From: Bacteroidota bacterium
GTDB lineage: Bacteria; Bacteroidota; Rhodothermia; Rhodothermales; UBA10348
Assembly: GCA_029262775.1 (NCBI GenBank)
Contig: JAJCYR010000056.1
Coordinates: forward strand, 124,001-188,000
Direction: 5' to 3'
DNA length: 64,000 nucleotides
Of the stretch, positions 1 to 8,731 are shown one piece after another. A model generated the notes under the pieces. It saw only the letters and a list, made by a program, of their open reading frames with translations, searched no databases and had not been told where the DNA came from. How positions within the stretch are numbered: position 1 is the stretch's first letter; the number at the start of each line of letters is the position of its first letter. A program made the translations under genes and the position numbers.

Positions 1-466
1 CAACGGACCTTTTCCAACGGAACTGGACAACGAGGCGGGCCATGCCCTGCGCGCTGCCGGGCACGAGTTCGGAGCCACGACTGGAAGGCCGCGGCGGTGC
101 GGGTGGCTTGATCTGGTGGCCCTCCGGTACACGGCCATGATCAACGGGTTCACGGAACTGGCCATTACGAAGCTGGACGTGCTCTCCAGCATGAGTGAGA
201 TCAAGGTCTGCACCACCTATGAGCTCGATGGCAAGCGAACGCAGCGGTTTCCGAGCGATCTGCATACGCTTGAGCGGGTCGTTCCCGTGTATGAAACGCT
301 CCCTGGCTGGAACCGGGACATTTCAGGCATGGCGTCGTACGAAAAGCTGCCTGTCGAGGCGCGTGCCTACCTGGACTTCATCTCTGAATTCCTGGATGTC
401 CCGTTGTCCATCGTTTCGTCGGGGCCGAAGCGCGAAGAGACGATTTTGCGTTCGCATCCATCATAA
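1..466 (+). CDS. purA: Adenylosuccinate synthetase, C-terminal part (5' end outside window)
   Basis: The open frame is already running at base 2, so only the last ~154 residues are present. It begins GPFPTEL and carries the highly conserved TTGRPRRCGW stretch, then LDLVALRY, TKLDVL and EIKVC, all hallmarks of the PurA C-terminal half. The enzyme joins IMP and aspartate using GTP to make adenylosuccinate, the first committed step from IMP to AMP, in the cytosol. The stop at 464-466 lies 10 bases before the next gene, a histidine kinase on the same strand, so the two are probably co-transcribed. Identification is secure; the start cannot be seen. Confidence 0.96.
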   Translation, partial: NGPFPTELDNEAGHALRAAGHEFGATTGRPRRCGWLDLVALRYTAMINGFTELAITKLDVLSSMSEIKVCTTYELDGKRTQRFPSDLHTLERVVPVYETLPGWNRDISGMASYEKLPVEARAYLDFISEFLDVPLSIVSSGPKREETILRSHPS

Positions 467-476
467 AACAGTTCGT

Positions 477-1841
477 ATGAAAGCGTACCGCATATCGATC
501 AACCTGAAGTTGTGGCTGATTGTGTTTGCCGTACTGATATCAGTTGCGTCGCTGTGGTACACGAATTTTCTGGTCGAGCGTCTTCGCGAGCGGGAGACCG
601 TGATTGCACAGTTGTGGGCGGCGGCCCTGGCGGAGCTTCCCAAGGGGGCTGACGTCATGAACCCACACCGGGAGGAACTGCAGTCGCTCGAAAGGATGGT
701 GACGTCTGCGACGGGACTGAATCTACGGCGGGATGAGCGGGATCGGCTGCGGCAGGCGCTCGTCTGGGCCCAGTCGATGCCGGCGTCCGGACAGCCGGAG
801 TTCATTTACAATGCCTTTCTCGAACCCAATGTGTTCGGTATACCGACCCTCGTATACGACTCGACACGCAGCACGTTTTACGGCTGGCTGAACATTGACG
901 TCTCGCATGAGAGTTTTGCCGGCCTCGACAGCTCCCAGGCGAGTGAACTGGATGCGGACCTGCAGCGGATCCGGGCGGAAATGGCAGCCCAGTACGAACC
1001 CATCCAGTTTGTTGTGGATTTCGGGGGGGCAGCGGATCAGCGTCTGGTTCAAACGCTGTATTATGGCGAGTCCGACATGGTGCGCTATCTGCGGTGGTTT
1101 CCCTTTTTGCAGTTGGCTTTTGTGGGACTGTTTGTCTTCGTCGCGTATGTCGGATTTTCATACGTCCGCAAGAGCGAGCAGAGCAGTCTCTGGGTGGGAA
1201 TGGCGAAAGAAGCCGCGCATCAGCTCGGAACGCCCATTTCGTCGCTCATGGGATGGCTGGAAATGCTTCGCATACAGGAGGATGCATCTGGCTCGCTTCG
1301 GCAGATATCAGAGGAGATCGAAGCCGACATCCATCGATTGGAGCGGGTGACCAACAGGTTCTCGGACATCGGGTCGCTTCCCAAACTGGATGTCCAGCCG
1401 CTCAGGCCTATTCTGGAGGAAACGGTCGAATACATGCGTCGCCGGTTGCCCAGACGGGGCACGCTCGTGCGAATGACGGTATCGGCTGCGTCAAGCCTGC
1501 AGGCACCGCTCAATGCCGAACTGTTCGAGTGGGTGATCGAGAACCTGCTCAAGAACGCGATCGATGCCATGGACACGGATCGCGGCCGCATTGACATGGT
1601 GGCTACCCAGCGCGGCGATCAGATTCAGATTGATGTGAGTGACACGGGGCGGGGTATTGACCGCCGCCAGCACAAGAACATCTTCAGACCGGGGTATTCG
1701 ACAAAAAAGCGGGGATGGGGACTGGGCCTCTCGCTCGCCAAACGCATTGTGGAAGACTACCACGGTGGGCAACTCGCCTTGTTGTATTCTCGCCCCGGGG
1801 AAGGAACGGCATTCAGAATACGGATTCCGATCAGTACGTAA
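477..1841 (+). CDS. Membrane sensor histidine kinase
   Basis: A 454-residue kinase. TM1 lies at about residues 11-31, an extracytoplasmic sensor region at about 35-205, and TM2 at about 207-230. The H-box AAHQLGTPISSL follows with the phospho-accepting histidine at 248. The N-box is NLLKNAIDAM (about 356-365), with DTGRGID and a GWGLGLSLAK G2 box near the end. No HAMP or PAS domain is evident. The ATG at 477 was chosen because the frame upstream of it overlaps purA and reads as non-coding there. No response regulator is adjacent, so it is an orphan kinase whose signal and partner are unknown. It overlaps the next, convergent gene by 11 bases at the 3' end. Confidence 0.92.
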   Translation: MKAYRISINLKLWLIVFAVLISVASLWYTNFLVERLRERETVIAQLWAAALAELPKGADVMNPHREELQSLERMVTSATGLNLRRDERDRLRQALVWAQSMPASGQPEFIYNAFLEPNVFGIPTLVYDSTRSTFYGWLNIDVSHESFAGLDSSQASELDADLQRIRAEMAAQYEPIQFVVDFGGAADQRLVQTLYYGESDMVRYLRWFPFLQLAFVGLFVFVAYVGFSYVRKSEQSSLWVGMAKEAAHQLGTPISSLMGWLEMLRIQEDASGSLRQISEEIEADIHRLERVTNRFSDIGSLPKLDVQPLRPILEETVEYMRRRLPRRGTLVRMTVSAASSLQAPLNAELFEWVIENLLKNAIDAMDTDRGRIDMVATQRGDQIQIDVSDTGRGIDRRQHKNIFRPGYSTKKRGWGLGLSLAKRIVEDYHGGQLALLYSRPGEGTAFRIRIPIST

Positions 1842-2913
1842 GCTGCGGTCGCAATGAGAGGGCATCGCCTTGTGTGTATGCAATATAGATATCATCGCGG
1901 TGGCGCCAGATAACGCGATTCCACGCGTCTCCAGTGCGGATATCCACGCCATCCGGCACTGCGATCTGGTTCAACACATCTGCCGGAAAAGGCAGCACAC
2001 GACGGTTTGCATTGAGCAGACTGTAGGACAGAATGAACAGGTGCACCTGTTCTGCATCGGCATCGAGATAGGTCAGGGCCGGAAGGTCGATGCGGGAGAT
2101 CTGTGTGCTCCAGAGCTGCTGCAGAGAGCCACCATCCATTCGCGGGACTGCGGCACGCATGGAAAAGCGTTCCTCAAGCATGGCTTCGGCCTGCTCGGTA
2201 CTCCCTCCTGAAAATATGGGTGTTCCGCCCTCCTGGACACGCTCCTCAAGGCGCACCAACAGATCTTCACCCTCCTGGCCCGGCGCATCTGGTACGGAGG
2301 CTGGCCGGCCGAGCCACATGCCGAGAAACGAGGCCACGACGATGACGGTGACGGCTGTAGCGAACCGGACAGCGGCGCGCCGCGACGCAGCCACCGGAAT
2401 TACCTTGCCGTCCAACGACGCGGCGTTCACGTGGGCCACTATGGCGTCGCGTAGCTCCGGCGGGACATTTTCAGCCGTGACGGTTATGGTACGATTCAAC
2501 GCATCTGAAACCAGTTCCGCCGTGATGGCACCGCGCGCGGCCGTGTCCATGCCCCGCTGAACCGCGTATAAAAAGATCATACGCTCGGGATTTTCAGGTT
2601 CTCCAGGGTCTGACTCAGATTGGAGAAACGCCCTGTAAACTGCCAGGCGTCGCTCTGCTGGCAATACGACGAGCGCACGTTGTACAACCTGATCGAGCTG
2701 CTCACGCTGCATGCGGTCTGCCAACAGGCCTGCGCGGCGGGCATTCATGCCCGCTGCCAGCGTAGAGAGCCTGCCCATGGCTTCGTCTGACGTGGAGGGC
2801 GCGGAGGCAGCAAATACCCGCTCTACCAGACGCGCCGCCTCATCCAGGTCATCGGCCACGAGTTGGGCCGCGGTGTACGTGGCCTGAATGAGATCTTCCG
2901 GCTCCTTCTTCAT
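1831..2913 (-). CDS. Single-pass membrane protein with sigma-like N-terminus, possible anti-sigma-type regulator
   Basis: A 360-residue protein of unknown function. The cytoplasmic N-terminal ~180 residues are helical and acidic. Residues ~17-35 (VADDLDEAARLVERVF) resemble the region-2 pattern of ECF sigma factors, and a stretch near residue 80 (LVVLPAERRLAVYRAFL) recalls region 4. One hydrophobic segment at ~185-205 precedes a periplasmic C-terminal domain of about 150 residues. That topology (cytoplasmic helical domain, one TM, outer domain) is shared with membrane anti-sigma factors, but no zinc-finger motif is present. The start overlaps the stop of the SAM adenosyltransferase gene by ATGA, so the two are translationally coupled. 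The function is inference only. Confidence 0.75.
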   Translation of the reverse strand: MKKEPEDLIQATYTAAQLVADDLDEAARLVERVFAASAPSTSDEAMGRLSTLAAGMNARRAGLLADRMQREQLDQVVQRALVVLPAERRLAVYRAFLQSESDPGEPENPERMIFLYAVQRGMDTAARGAITAELVSDALNRTITVTAENVPPELRDAIVAHVNAASLDGKVIPVAASRRAAVRFATAVTVIVVASFLGMWLGRPASVPDAPGQEGEDLLVRLEERVQEGGTPIFSGGSTEQAEAMLEERFSMRAAVPRMDGGSLQQLWSTQISRIDLPALTYLDADAEQVHLFILSYSLLNANRRVLPFPADVLNQIAVPDGVDIRTGDAWNRVIWRHRDDIYIAYTQGDALSLRPQLTY

Positions 2914-3725
2914 GCGACCAGGTCTTCGGTAAAGAGAATGTTGACGGGAGCCCCCCTGCGAAGGCCAAGCAGCTGTTCAGCTGAGCCAGTGTTTACGGCA
3001 ATTTCGAGCAGGTTTTCACTGTTGATCAGTATAGCGGGTTCCCCCTCCGCTACATCAGAGTAGGTCTTGACTACATGGGATACAATGGTATTGCCGGCAT
3101 AGCACTTGACATCCCGGCGCGCCCGGCGTCGCTCCAACTCATGGTGCGTGATGTTGGTGATACAATTTCCAAACCGATCTACATGGACAACCCACCCTCG
3201 GATACCTTCATGATCGGAAATGGGCAGGGCCCAGCTCATGCGTTTGAACTCGTGCGTACGGGTGCCTACGTCGGTCAGGGACAACCCTTTGGCGAGATGC
3301 GCGGCAACAGGAGCGAATATGTCCCGGCCGTGAAAGGTGGAGCTGGCCTGTGGCATGAGCCATGTGGACGTCTGGTCAAGTAACACAACGGTCCGTGGCT
3401 CATGGCCGCTCAGGACCAGGGAGAACAGGCCGTTGTCCGGTCCTACAAACACGTGACCGTCATGCTCGAGGGCAATGGCATGCCGAGACGATCCCACACC
3501 AGGGTCCACTACGGCCAGGTGGACGGTCCCTTTCGGAAAGGACCGGTACGTATTGAGCAGGACGAACGCAGCGGTCATGACGTCCTGCGCCGGGACGTCA
3601 TGTGTAACGTCCACAAGACGTACATCCGGGGCTATGCCCAGCATGACCCCTTTGATGGCGGCCACATAGCCGTCCTGCAGACCAAAATCTGTGGTGAGGG
3701 TGATGATTCGCGAGGTTATGGACAC
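2910..3725 (-). CDS. SAM hydroxide adenosyltransferase (DUF62 family)
   Basis: A 271-residue protein that begins ITLTTDFGLQDGYVAAIKG, the N-terminal signature of the DUF62/duf-62 family, which hydrolyses S-adenosylmethionine to adenosine and methionine with hydroxide as nucleophile. Further conserved pieces are HLAVVDPGVG, VGPDNGLFSLVL, the FHGRDIFAPVAAHLA stretch, and the RFGNCITNI motif in the C-terminal half. The length matches the family. It is related to fluorinases and chlorinases but lacks context for halogenation. It is the first gene of a two-gene minus-strand unit, with a 4-base overlap to the downstream membrane protein, and is divergent from yraN across 72 bases. Confidence 0.9.
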   Translation of the reverse strand: MSITSRIITLTTDFGLQDGYVAAIKGVMLGIAPDVRLVDVTHDVPAQDVMTAAFVLLNTYRSFPKGTVHLAVVDPGVGSSRHAIALEHDGHVFVGPDNGLFSLVLSGHEPRTVVLLDQTSTWLMPQASSTFHGRDIFAPVAAHLAKGLSLTDVGTRTHEFKRMSWALPISDHEGIRGWVVHVDRFGNCITNITHHELERRRARRDVKCYAGNTIVSHVVKTYSDVAEGEPAILINSENLLEIAVNTGSAEQLLGLRRGAPVNILFTEDLVA

Positions 3726-3797
3726 GCGTGCGTTGGGTTGAACAGGTGCAAGATAGCCACGAACTCACTTTGTGACTGCGCGTTTCCTGGGCCCTTC

Positions 3798-4184
3798 ATG
3801 CCATCGAAAAAACAAATGACCGGTTACAAAGGTGAGCAGTATGCTGCCACATTCCTGGAACGTAAGGGATATGTCATACTGGAACGAAATTACCGCTTCA
3901 TGCGGTCAGAAGTCGATCTGGTGGCATTTCTGCCAACCGAGGAATATGAGCGTGGGGGCGATCTGATTTTTGTGGAGGTCAAATGGCGAAAGCGTAGCGG
4001 AAGCGGATCGCCAGAGGCTGCGGTCAACGCAGCCAAACGCCGAAAACTTACGGAGGCGGCAGAAGCGTACCTGCACGAACGGAAGCTTGAGGGTACTCCG
4101 TGCCGCTTTGACGTAATTGCACTCCGGGGCGAGCCGCCGAACCTGGATATACGGCACTACGAGAACGCCTTCATGGCCCATTGA
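3798..4184 (+). CDS. yraN: YraN/UPF0102 family nuclease-like protein
   Basis: A 128-residue protein with GYKGEQYAATFLERKGY at the N-terminus, followed by RSEVDLVAF and LIFVEVKWR. These match the UPF0102 fold, which is related to restriction-endonuclease-like nucleases; the E-x-D and E-V-K residues correspond to the predicted active site. Its cellular role is not firmly known, and homologues often sit near rnhB. The ATG at 3798 was chosen because homology starts there and the longer frame upstream runs antisense to the adenosyltransferase gene. It converges with the next gene, leaving two bases between stops. Confidence 0.9.
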   Translation: MPSKKQMTGYKGEQYAATFLERKGYVILERNYRFMRSEVDLVAFLPTEEYERGGDLIFVEVKWRKRSGSGSPEAAVNAAKRRKLTEAAEAYLHERKLEGTPCRFDVIALRGEPPNLDIRHYENAFMAH

Positions 4185-4186
4185 CG

Positions 4187-5317
4187 TCAGCGCCCGGGTC
4201 GGTACTCTCGCGGTACATCATCGGCAATGCGCTGCCAGGCCAGATATCCCATGAATGTGACGCCGTAGGGGTCCAGCGTATCGCCCTTGTAATCCATGAC
4301 AGTAGGGCCGTTGTCCATGGTGATCCAGGACGTCTGGAATCCTGGCCGGGCCCGCCCAGCACCGACCCGCCATTTCAGGAAGGCTTCGTCCTCCTCTTCA
4401 CCCATGTACACGATTTCCACCACACCGTCGATGTCAAGAATGTATTCATTCGGGTTTTCTCCGGGACGGATAATGTTCGAAGGATCGAGCGGAAAGCGCT
4501 GTTGACCCTGCATGGCGCCGCCACCGAACGTTCCTCCGGAGACACGCTGCACGGAGGGTCGGGTGTAGGTCTTGAATCCCTGTGGCTCCGTCCGTCCAGC
4601 GATCAACGCCAGTGCAAAATGGCGAAATGACCCCATGAAAGAATCGCGGCGTTTCTTTTCCCACTCGGCTGCCTGCTGGGGTGATTCCGGTTCCATTTCC
4701 TCATAGAGAGGTTCTCCGTCGTACTGCACGCGATTGGGTGTGGACTGGAAGTCTCTCAGGAAATACTGTATGCGGTATCCGAGAGCCCGGTTTTCTATGA
4801 TTAAAGGTTCCGCTGCAATGGCTTTGAATGTGCCCCGATTGACATCAAAGTCAAGGACCTCCGGATTCAAAATCTCCGTTTCCAGCGCATTGGGCGTTTC
4901 ACCGATGAACATTTCCTCAAATCGGGCCAGCCGGTCCAGCCACTTGTCATCGCGCTCTGCCTCCACCACGATTTCGCCCGCCTGGATGATCTCTTCCGCC
5001 AAGACGAAATCAAAGGTATAGACTCGGGACGTGCGCAGCATGATGTCCCGGAAATTGGGTCGGAATCCGAGCATGGAGACGTACAGCCGGTGCGCCCCCA
5101 TAGGTACGCGCTCCAATGTGTAGCGACCTTCGCTGTCCGTAATGCTTCCGGTCATGGATCCGGCAATGAATACATGCGCCCCCTCGAGTGGCAATCCGGA
5201 CGTCGAGTCGGTCACGACTCCCTGTAATCGGGCAGGGGCCCCCTGTTGCCGAGCCCATCCGATCTGGGATGTCATCAGGATCAACAGGCTCAGTACGAAG
5301 ATCAGTTTTCGGGTCAT
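4187..5317 (-). CDS. Exported carboxypeptidase-regulatory-like domain protein
   Basis: A 376-residue protein with a signal peptide (MTRKLIFVLSLLILMTSQ, cleavage around WARQQ) followed by a carboxypeptidase-D regulatory-like domain at ~30-115. This is seen in LQGVVTDSTSGLPLEGAHVF, DSEGRYTLERVPMGAHRLYVSMLGF and the closing FDFVL. Such a domain commonly opens TonB-dependent receptors and surface proteins of Bacteroidota, but no TonB plug or barrel follows. The remaining ~260 residues are of unknown fold. The start at 5317 puts the signal peptide at the N-terminus; it lies 16 bases after the stop of the acetyl-CoA synthetase gene on the same strand, so the pair is probably one operon. Confidence 0.85.
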   Translation of the reverse strand: MTRKLIFVLSLLILMTSQIGWARQQGAPARLQGVVTDSTSGLPLEGAHVFIAGSMTGSITDSEGRYTLERVPMGAHRLYVSMLGFRPNFRDIMLRTSRVYTFDFVLAEEIIQAGEIVVEAERDDKWLDRLARFEEMFIGETPNALETEILNPEVLDFDVNRGTFKAIAAEPLIIENRALGYRIQYFLRDFQSTPNRVQYDGEPLYEEMEPESPQQAAEWEKKRRDSFMGSFRHFALALIAGRTEPQGFKTYTRPSVQRVSGGTFGGGAMQGQQRFPLDPSNIIRPGENPNEYILDIDGVVEIVYMGEEEDEAFLKWRVGAGRARPGFQTSWITMDNGPTVMDYKGDTLDPYGVTFMGYLAWQRIADDVPREYRPGR

Positions 5318-5333
5318 TGGAATGTAAGGCCAG

Positions 5334-7316
5334 TTAATGGGCATTTCGGACGGCATCCATGGCCGCAGGGTCTTCCAGGCTGGATACATCTCCGACGGGC
5401 TGGTCGAGATGGACTGCCTTTACTACGCGACGCATGATCTTTGCGTTGCGGGTTTTGGGAAGTTGACTGCAGAACTTCACAAATCGGGGGCGAAGTGGCT
5501 TGCCAAGCTCCGATGCAACGGCGCCGATGATGTTACTGCGGAGGATTTCTGTAGGCGAACTGCCCACGGAAGGGACACAGTAGATCCCGATCTCCTGTCC
5601 TTTTACGTCATGAGGTACTCCGATGGCAACACTTTCCAACACGCCATCGAATGCGTTCACGACTGCTTCCACTTCGGCGGGTCCCACACGTTTACCGGCC
5701 ACCTTGATGGTGTCATCGCTGCGGCCGAGAATGTACCAGAGTCCATCCTTGTCGATGGCGGCAAAATCGCCGTGCATCCACACGCCGTCGAGTCGCGACC
5801 AGTACGAGTCGAGATATCTGTCTGTGTCGTTCCAGAATCCGCGTGTCATGCCAATCCACGGTCCTCTGAGCACGAGCTCTCCAACCTGCCCACGGACCGA
5901 GTGTCCGGAGTCGTCCACAACGTCGGCGTTCATTCCCGGGACCGGTCCCGAAAAGGAACAGGGCTTCAGAGGCTTGAAAAAATTGCCGCATACAATGCCA
6001 CCGCTGATCTCGGTCCCACCGGAATAATTCAGGATGGGTTTCCGGCTCTCCAGCACGTGTCGGAAGACCCAGTTCCAGGATTCCGGGTCCCAGGGGCTGC
6101 CCGTGGAGCATACTGCCCGAAGTGCGGACAGGTTATGACGCCCGGCGGGTTCAGGGCCATGCGGCATGAGCGCGCGCACCAGCACCGGCGAAAGCCCAAA
6201 ATGAGTAACACCGTGTTTTTCCAGCAGCTCCCAGACCCGATCCACGCCGGGTGTGTCCGGTGCGCCGTCGTAGAACACCATGGTGGCTCCGATGGTCAAC
6301 GTGCCGAATATCAGCCACGGACCCATCATCCATCCCATGTCCGTCATCCAGTACATGACATCACCGGGCTTGACGTCCATGGCATGATACATGTCCTGGG
6401 CCGCCTTGACGGGGAATCCGCAGTGGGTGTGGACGGCACCTTTGGGTCGGCCCGTGGTCCCGGACGTGTAAATGATCATGGCGACATCTTCTGCGGACGT
6501 ACTTTCCGTACCGGGGTCGCTGCCGTCGCCATGATCCAGCGCAGACCATTCGTGGTCTCGCCCGGCGGTCACGGGCACATCCACCCTCTCCGCATAGCGG
6601 TGGAGGAACAGGTGCCGAATGCCCTCATACAGCTGCAGCGCCGCATCCGCCGTCTCCTTCATTTCAACAAGCGACCCTCGGCGCCGGAAACCGTCGGCCG
6701 TAAACAGTATCGTGGCACCAGCGTCGTCCAGGCGGGTGGCAATGGCTGACGGGCCGTATCCGGAGAAAAGAGGCAAAATGGTGGCGCCAACCTTGAGCAC
6801 GGCCAGGAAGGCAATAGCCAATTCCGGCGTCATGGGCATGAAGAGTCCGGCTACGTCTCCGGGCCCGATACCGCGCGCCCGCAGTTGCCGGGCTACATTG
6901 CACACACGCGCATGCAATTCTTCGTAGGAGAACGTGCGTATCGAACCGTCCTCCCCCTCCCAGGAAAGCGCGCCTCGCGAACGGGATTCCGCGGTATCCT
7001 GCCACTTGTCCAGCAGGTTGTGGATGATGTTCATACGGCCGCCGACACACCACTCGGTGAAGGGTACCCCTCGCGACGTATCCATCACCGATGTGTAGGG
7101 GGTTTCAAACCGGATGTCCAGATCACGCATGACCGCATCCCAGAACCATGCCGGGTCGGCGGCTGCCCGCGCGACGAGTGTATCGACCGATTTCACGTCG
7201 TGTGCGTCCATGAAAGCCTGCAAGTTCGCCTCACGCATCCATTCAGGATTGGGCTCCCATGCCGTTTTCTGGTCGAATGGGAACGTCGGGTTGGGCGTGG
7301 CGGTCATGTCGGGCAA
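5334..7316 (-). CDS. Acetyl-CoA synthetase-type acyl-CoA synthetase
   Basis: A 660-residue AMP-forming ligase. An ACAS N-terminal region (WFWDAVMRDLDIRFETPY, WCVGGRMNIIHN) precedes the adenylation core with the phosphate-binding motif YTSGTTGRPKGA at ~283-294. Further motifs are MTDMGWMMGPW and GGTEISGG. A C-terminal swinging domain contains the catalytic-lysine motif RNAKIMRR and the SSLEDPAAMD tail typical of Acs. The reaction is a carboxylic acid (probably acetate or propionate) plus ATP and CoA to acyl-CoA, AMP and PPi. The substrate is not certain from sequence. An internal ATG at 7307 is an alternative start. It is transcribed ahead of the exported carboxypeptidase-regulatory-like protein. 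Confidence 0.92.
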   Translation of the reverse strand: MPDMTATPNPTFPFDQKTAWEPNPEWMREANLQAFMDAHDVKSVDTLVARAAADPAWFWDAVMRDLDIRFETPYTSVMDTSRGVPFTEWCVGGRMNIIHNLLDKWQDTAESRSRGALSWEGEDGSIRTFSYEELHARVCNVARQLRARGIGPGDVAGLFMPMTPELAIAFLAVLKVGATILPLFSGYGPSAIATRLDDAGATILFTADGFRRRGSLVEMKETADAALQLYEGIRHLFLHRYAERVDVPVTAGRDHEWSALDHGDGSDPGTESTSAEDVAMIIYTSGTTGRPKGAVHTHCGFPVKAAQDMYHAMDVKPGDVMYWMTDMGWMMGPWLIFGTLTIGATMVFYDGAPDTPGVDRVWELLEKHGVTHFGLSPVLVRALMPHGPEPAGRHNLSALRAVCSTGSPWDPESWNWVFRHVLESRKPILNYSGGTEISGGIVCGNFFKPLKPCSFSGPVPGMNADVVDDSGHSVRGQVGELVLRGPWIGMTRGFWNDTDRYLDSYWSRLDGVWMHGDFAAIDKDGLWYILGRSDDTIKVAGKRVGPAEVEAVVNAFDGVLESVAIGVPHDVKGQEIGIYCVPSVGSSPTEILRSNIIGAVASELGKPLRPRFVKFCSQLPKTRNAKIMRRVVKAVHLDQPVGDVSSLEDPAAMDAVRNAH

Positions 7317-7324
7317 TGGTTGGT

Positions 7325-7354
7325 TTGGATGTCGTAAACCTTACACGATGTAAT
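7325..7354 (+). promoter_or_regulatory. Possible sigma-70-like promoter for the ELWxxDGT lipoprotein
   Basis: TTGGAT (7325-7330) and TGTAAT (7349-7354) are separated by 18 bases and lie ~40 bases upstream of the ATG at 7397, in the divergent gap. The -10 matches consensus at 5 of 6 positions; the -35 is weak. Promoter consensus in this phylum differs from E. coli, so confidence is low. Confidence 0.3.
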
Positions 7355-7396
7355 TCGTTCTGAACGGCCCCCGAAACAAGTAAGGTGCGAAAATCT

Positions 7397-8731
7397 ATGA
7401 TCAATCGTGTTACCGTTATTCTCTGTAGTGTAATACTGTCCGCGTGTGGAACTGTCGAGGAGCCGGATGGCATGGTGGCAGACCTGATGGAGGGACCCGA
7501 TGCGGGGAATCCCTCGGAAATCACCCCGATGGGAGACGCGCTGTACATGTCGCTGAATGATGGCGTGTTCGGTACGGAAGTTTGGAAATACGATGGTCGG
7601 CAGTTGATGAGGATGACTGACATTGAGCCGGGTGGAGGCCACGCGGTCCCCAACCGTTTTCATGTCTTCGAGGGCCGGCTGTATTTCTCGGCGTCCCGCA
7701 CCCCCTTGGGCCGGGAAATGTTTCGGCTCGATGGGGAGAAGGCAACGCTCATCAGGGATTTCGGCGGTGATGCGGGCGGGGGGGATCCGCGGAGTTGGAA
7801 AACTTTTGGGGACCAGCTTCTTTTTTCTGCCAACGATCACGAGACGGGATTTGAGCTCTGGGTATACGATGGGACAGACGTGCGGCAACTCGCCGATATT
7901 GAACCTGGCAGCGGCAGTTCGAACCCGCGTGAAATAACCGTTCTGGGAGAGAACGTCTACTTTGCGGCCACCACCCGCGAATTGGGCTCCGAACTTTACA
8001 TGTGGGACGGCCAGGACGAGATCAGTCTGGTGTCCGATCTGAATCCTGGCGACGGCTCCTCCCGTCCAGAGCACCTGCGGGCGATCGATGGCAAGCTGTA
8101 TTTCACCGCCTATACCGAGGAAACGGGCATCGAGCTCTGGGTATTTGATGGGGAGGAGGTGCATTTGGCCGCCGACATCAGCCCCGGACCGTCCAGCTCT
8201 TCGCCCCGGTTGCTTACGAAGCATGGCGCACATGTCTACTTTTCTGCGGCCTCCGATTCTGTGGGTCGTGAGATCTTCCGTACGACCAATGACCGGCTGG
8301 GCATTGAGTTGGTGTCCGACATCCGGCCGGGTAGGGCGGGCAGCCTGCCCGAGAACCTGACGTCACTGGGAGATCGGCTCTATTTCGGCGCAGACGATGG
8401 TGAGCATGGCATGGAGCCATGGGTACTCGACGCATCCGGACTGAGGATGCTGGTCGATGCGGACCCCGGGGCTGCCTCGTCATCGCCGAATAATTTCTAC
8501 GCATACGATGAAGACCGGGTTTTTTTCTCGGCTCGGACTGGGGCTACTGGAACGGAGCTCTGGACCACGACCGCCGAGGGCGCAGAAATGTTCAGGGACC
8601 TGTTTCCGGGTGAGGGCGGGTCAAGCCCCGGTCCCTTCCATCGAATTGGGGATCAGCTGTGCTTTGGTGCATCGGACGGAGTCCATGGCCGCGAGTTCTG
8701 GTGCATTCAGGTACGCCAGGATAACATGTAG
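7397..8731 (+). CDS. ELWxxDGT-repeat lipoprotein
   Basis: A 444-residue predicted lipoprotein. The signal peptide MINRVTVILCSVILSAC ends in a lipobox with the acylated cysteine at 17. The mature part is nearly all tandem ~45-50-residue repeats built on the pattern G-x-E-L/V/M-W-x-x-D-G (for example FGTEVWKYDG, TGFELWVYDG, LGSELYMWDG, TGIELWVFDG), alternating with LYFSA-type strands and DIxPGxxSSxP loops. This is the ELWxxDGT family, a predicted beta-propeller. It probably sits on the outer membrane; the ligand is unknown. The ATG at 7397 was preferred over a GTG four codons earlier because AAGGTG, about 9 bases upstream, makes a fair ribosome site. The 3' end overlaps the convergent hmgA by 25 bases. 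Confidence 0.88.
   Translation: MINRVTVILCSVILSACGTVEEPDGMVADLMEGPDAGNPSEITPMGDALYMSLNDGVFGTEVWKYDGRQLMRMTDIEPGGGHAVPNRFHVFEGRLYFSASRTPLGREMFRLDGEKATLIRDFGGDAGGGDPRSWKTFGDQLLFSANDHETGFELWVYDGTDVRQLADIEPGSGSSNPREITVLGENVYFAATTRELGSELYMWDGQDEISLVSDLNPGDGSSRPEHLRAIDGKLYFTAYTEETGIELWVFDGEEVHLAADISPGPSSSSPRLLTKHGAHVYFSAASDSVGREIFRTTNDRLGIELVSDIRPGRAGSLPENLTSLGDRLYFGADDGEHGMEPWVLDASGLRMLVDADPGAASSSPNNFYAYDEDRVFFSARTGATGTELWTTTAEGAEMFRDLFPGEGGSSPGPFHRIGDQLCFGASDGVHGREFWCIQVRQDNM

Noticed and set aside
5337-6749. A long plus-strand open frame opposite the acetyl-CoA synthetase
   Set aside because: The minus-strand frame carries the full adenylate-forming motifs; the plus frame is its antisense with Arg/His-rich filler.
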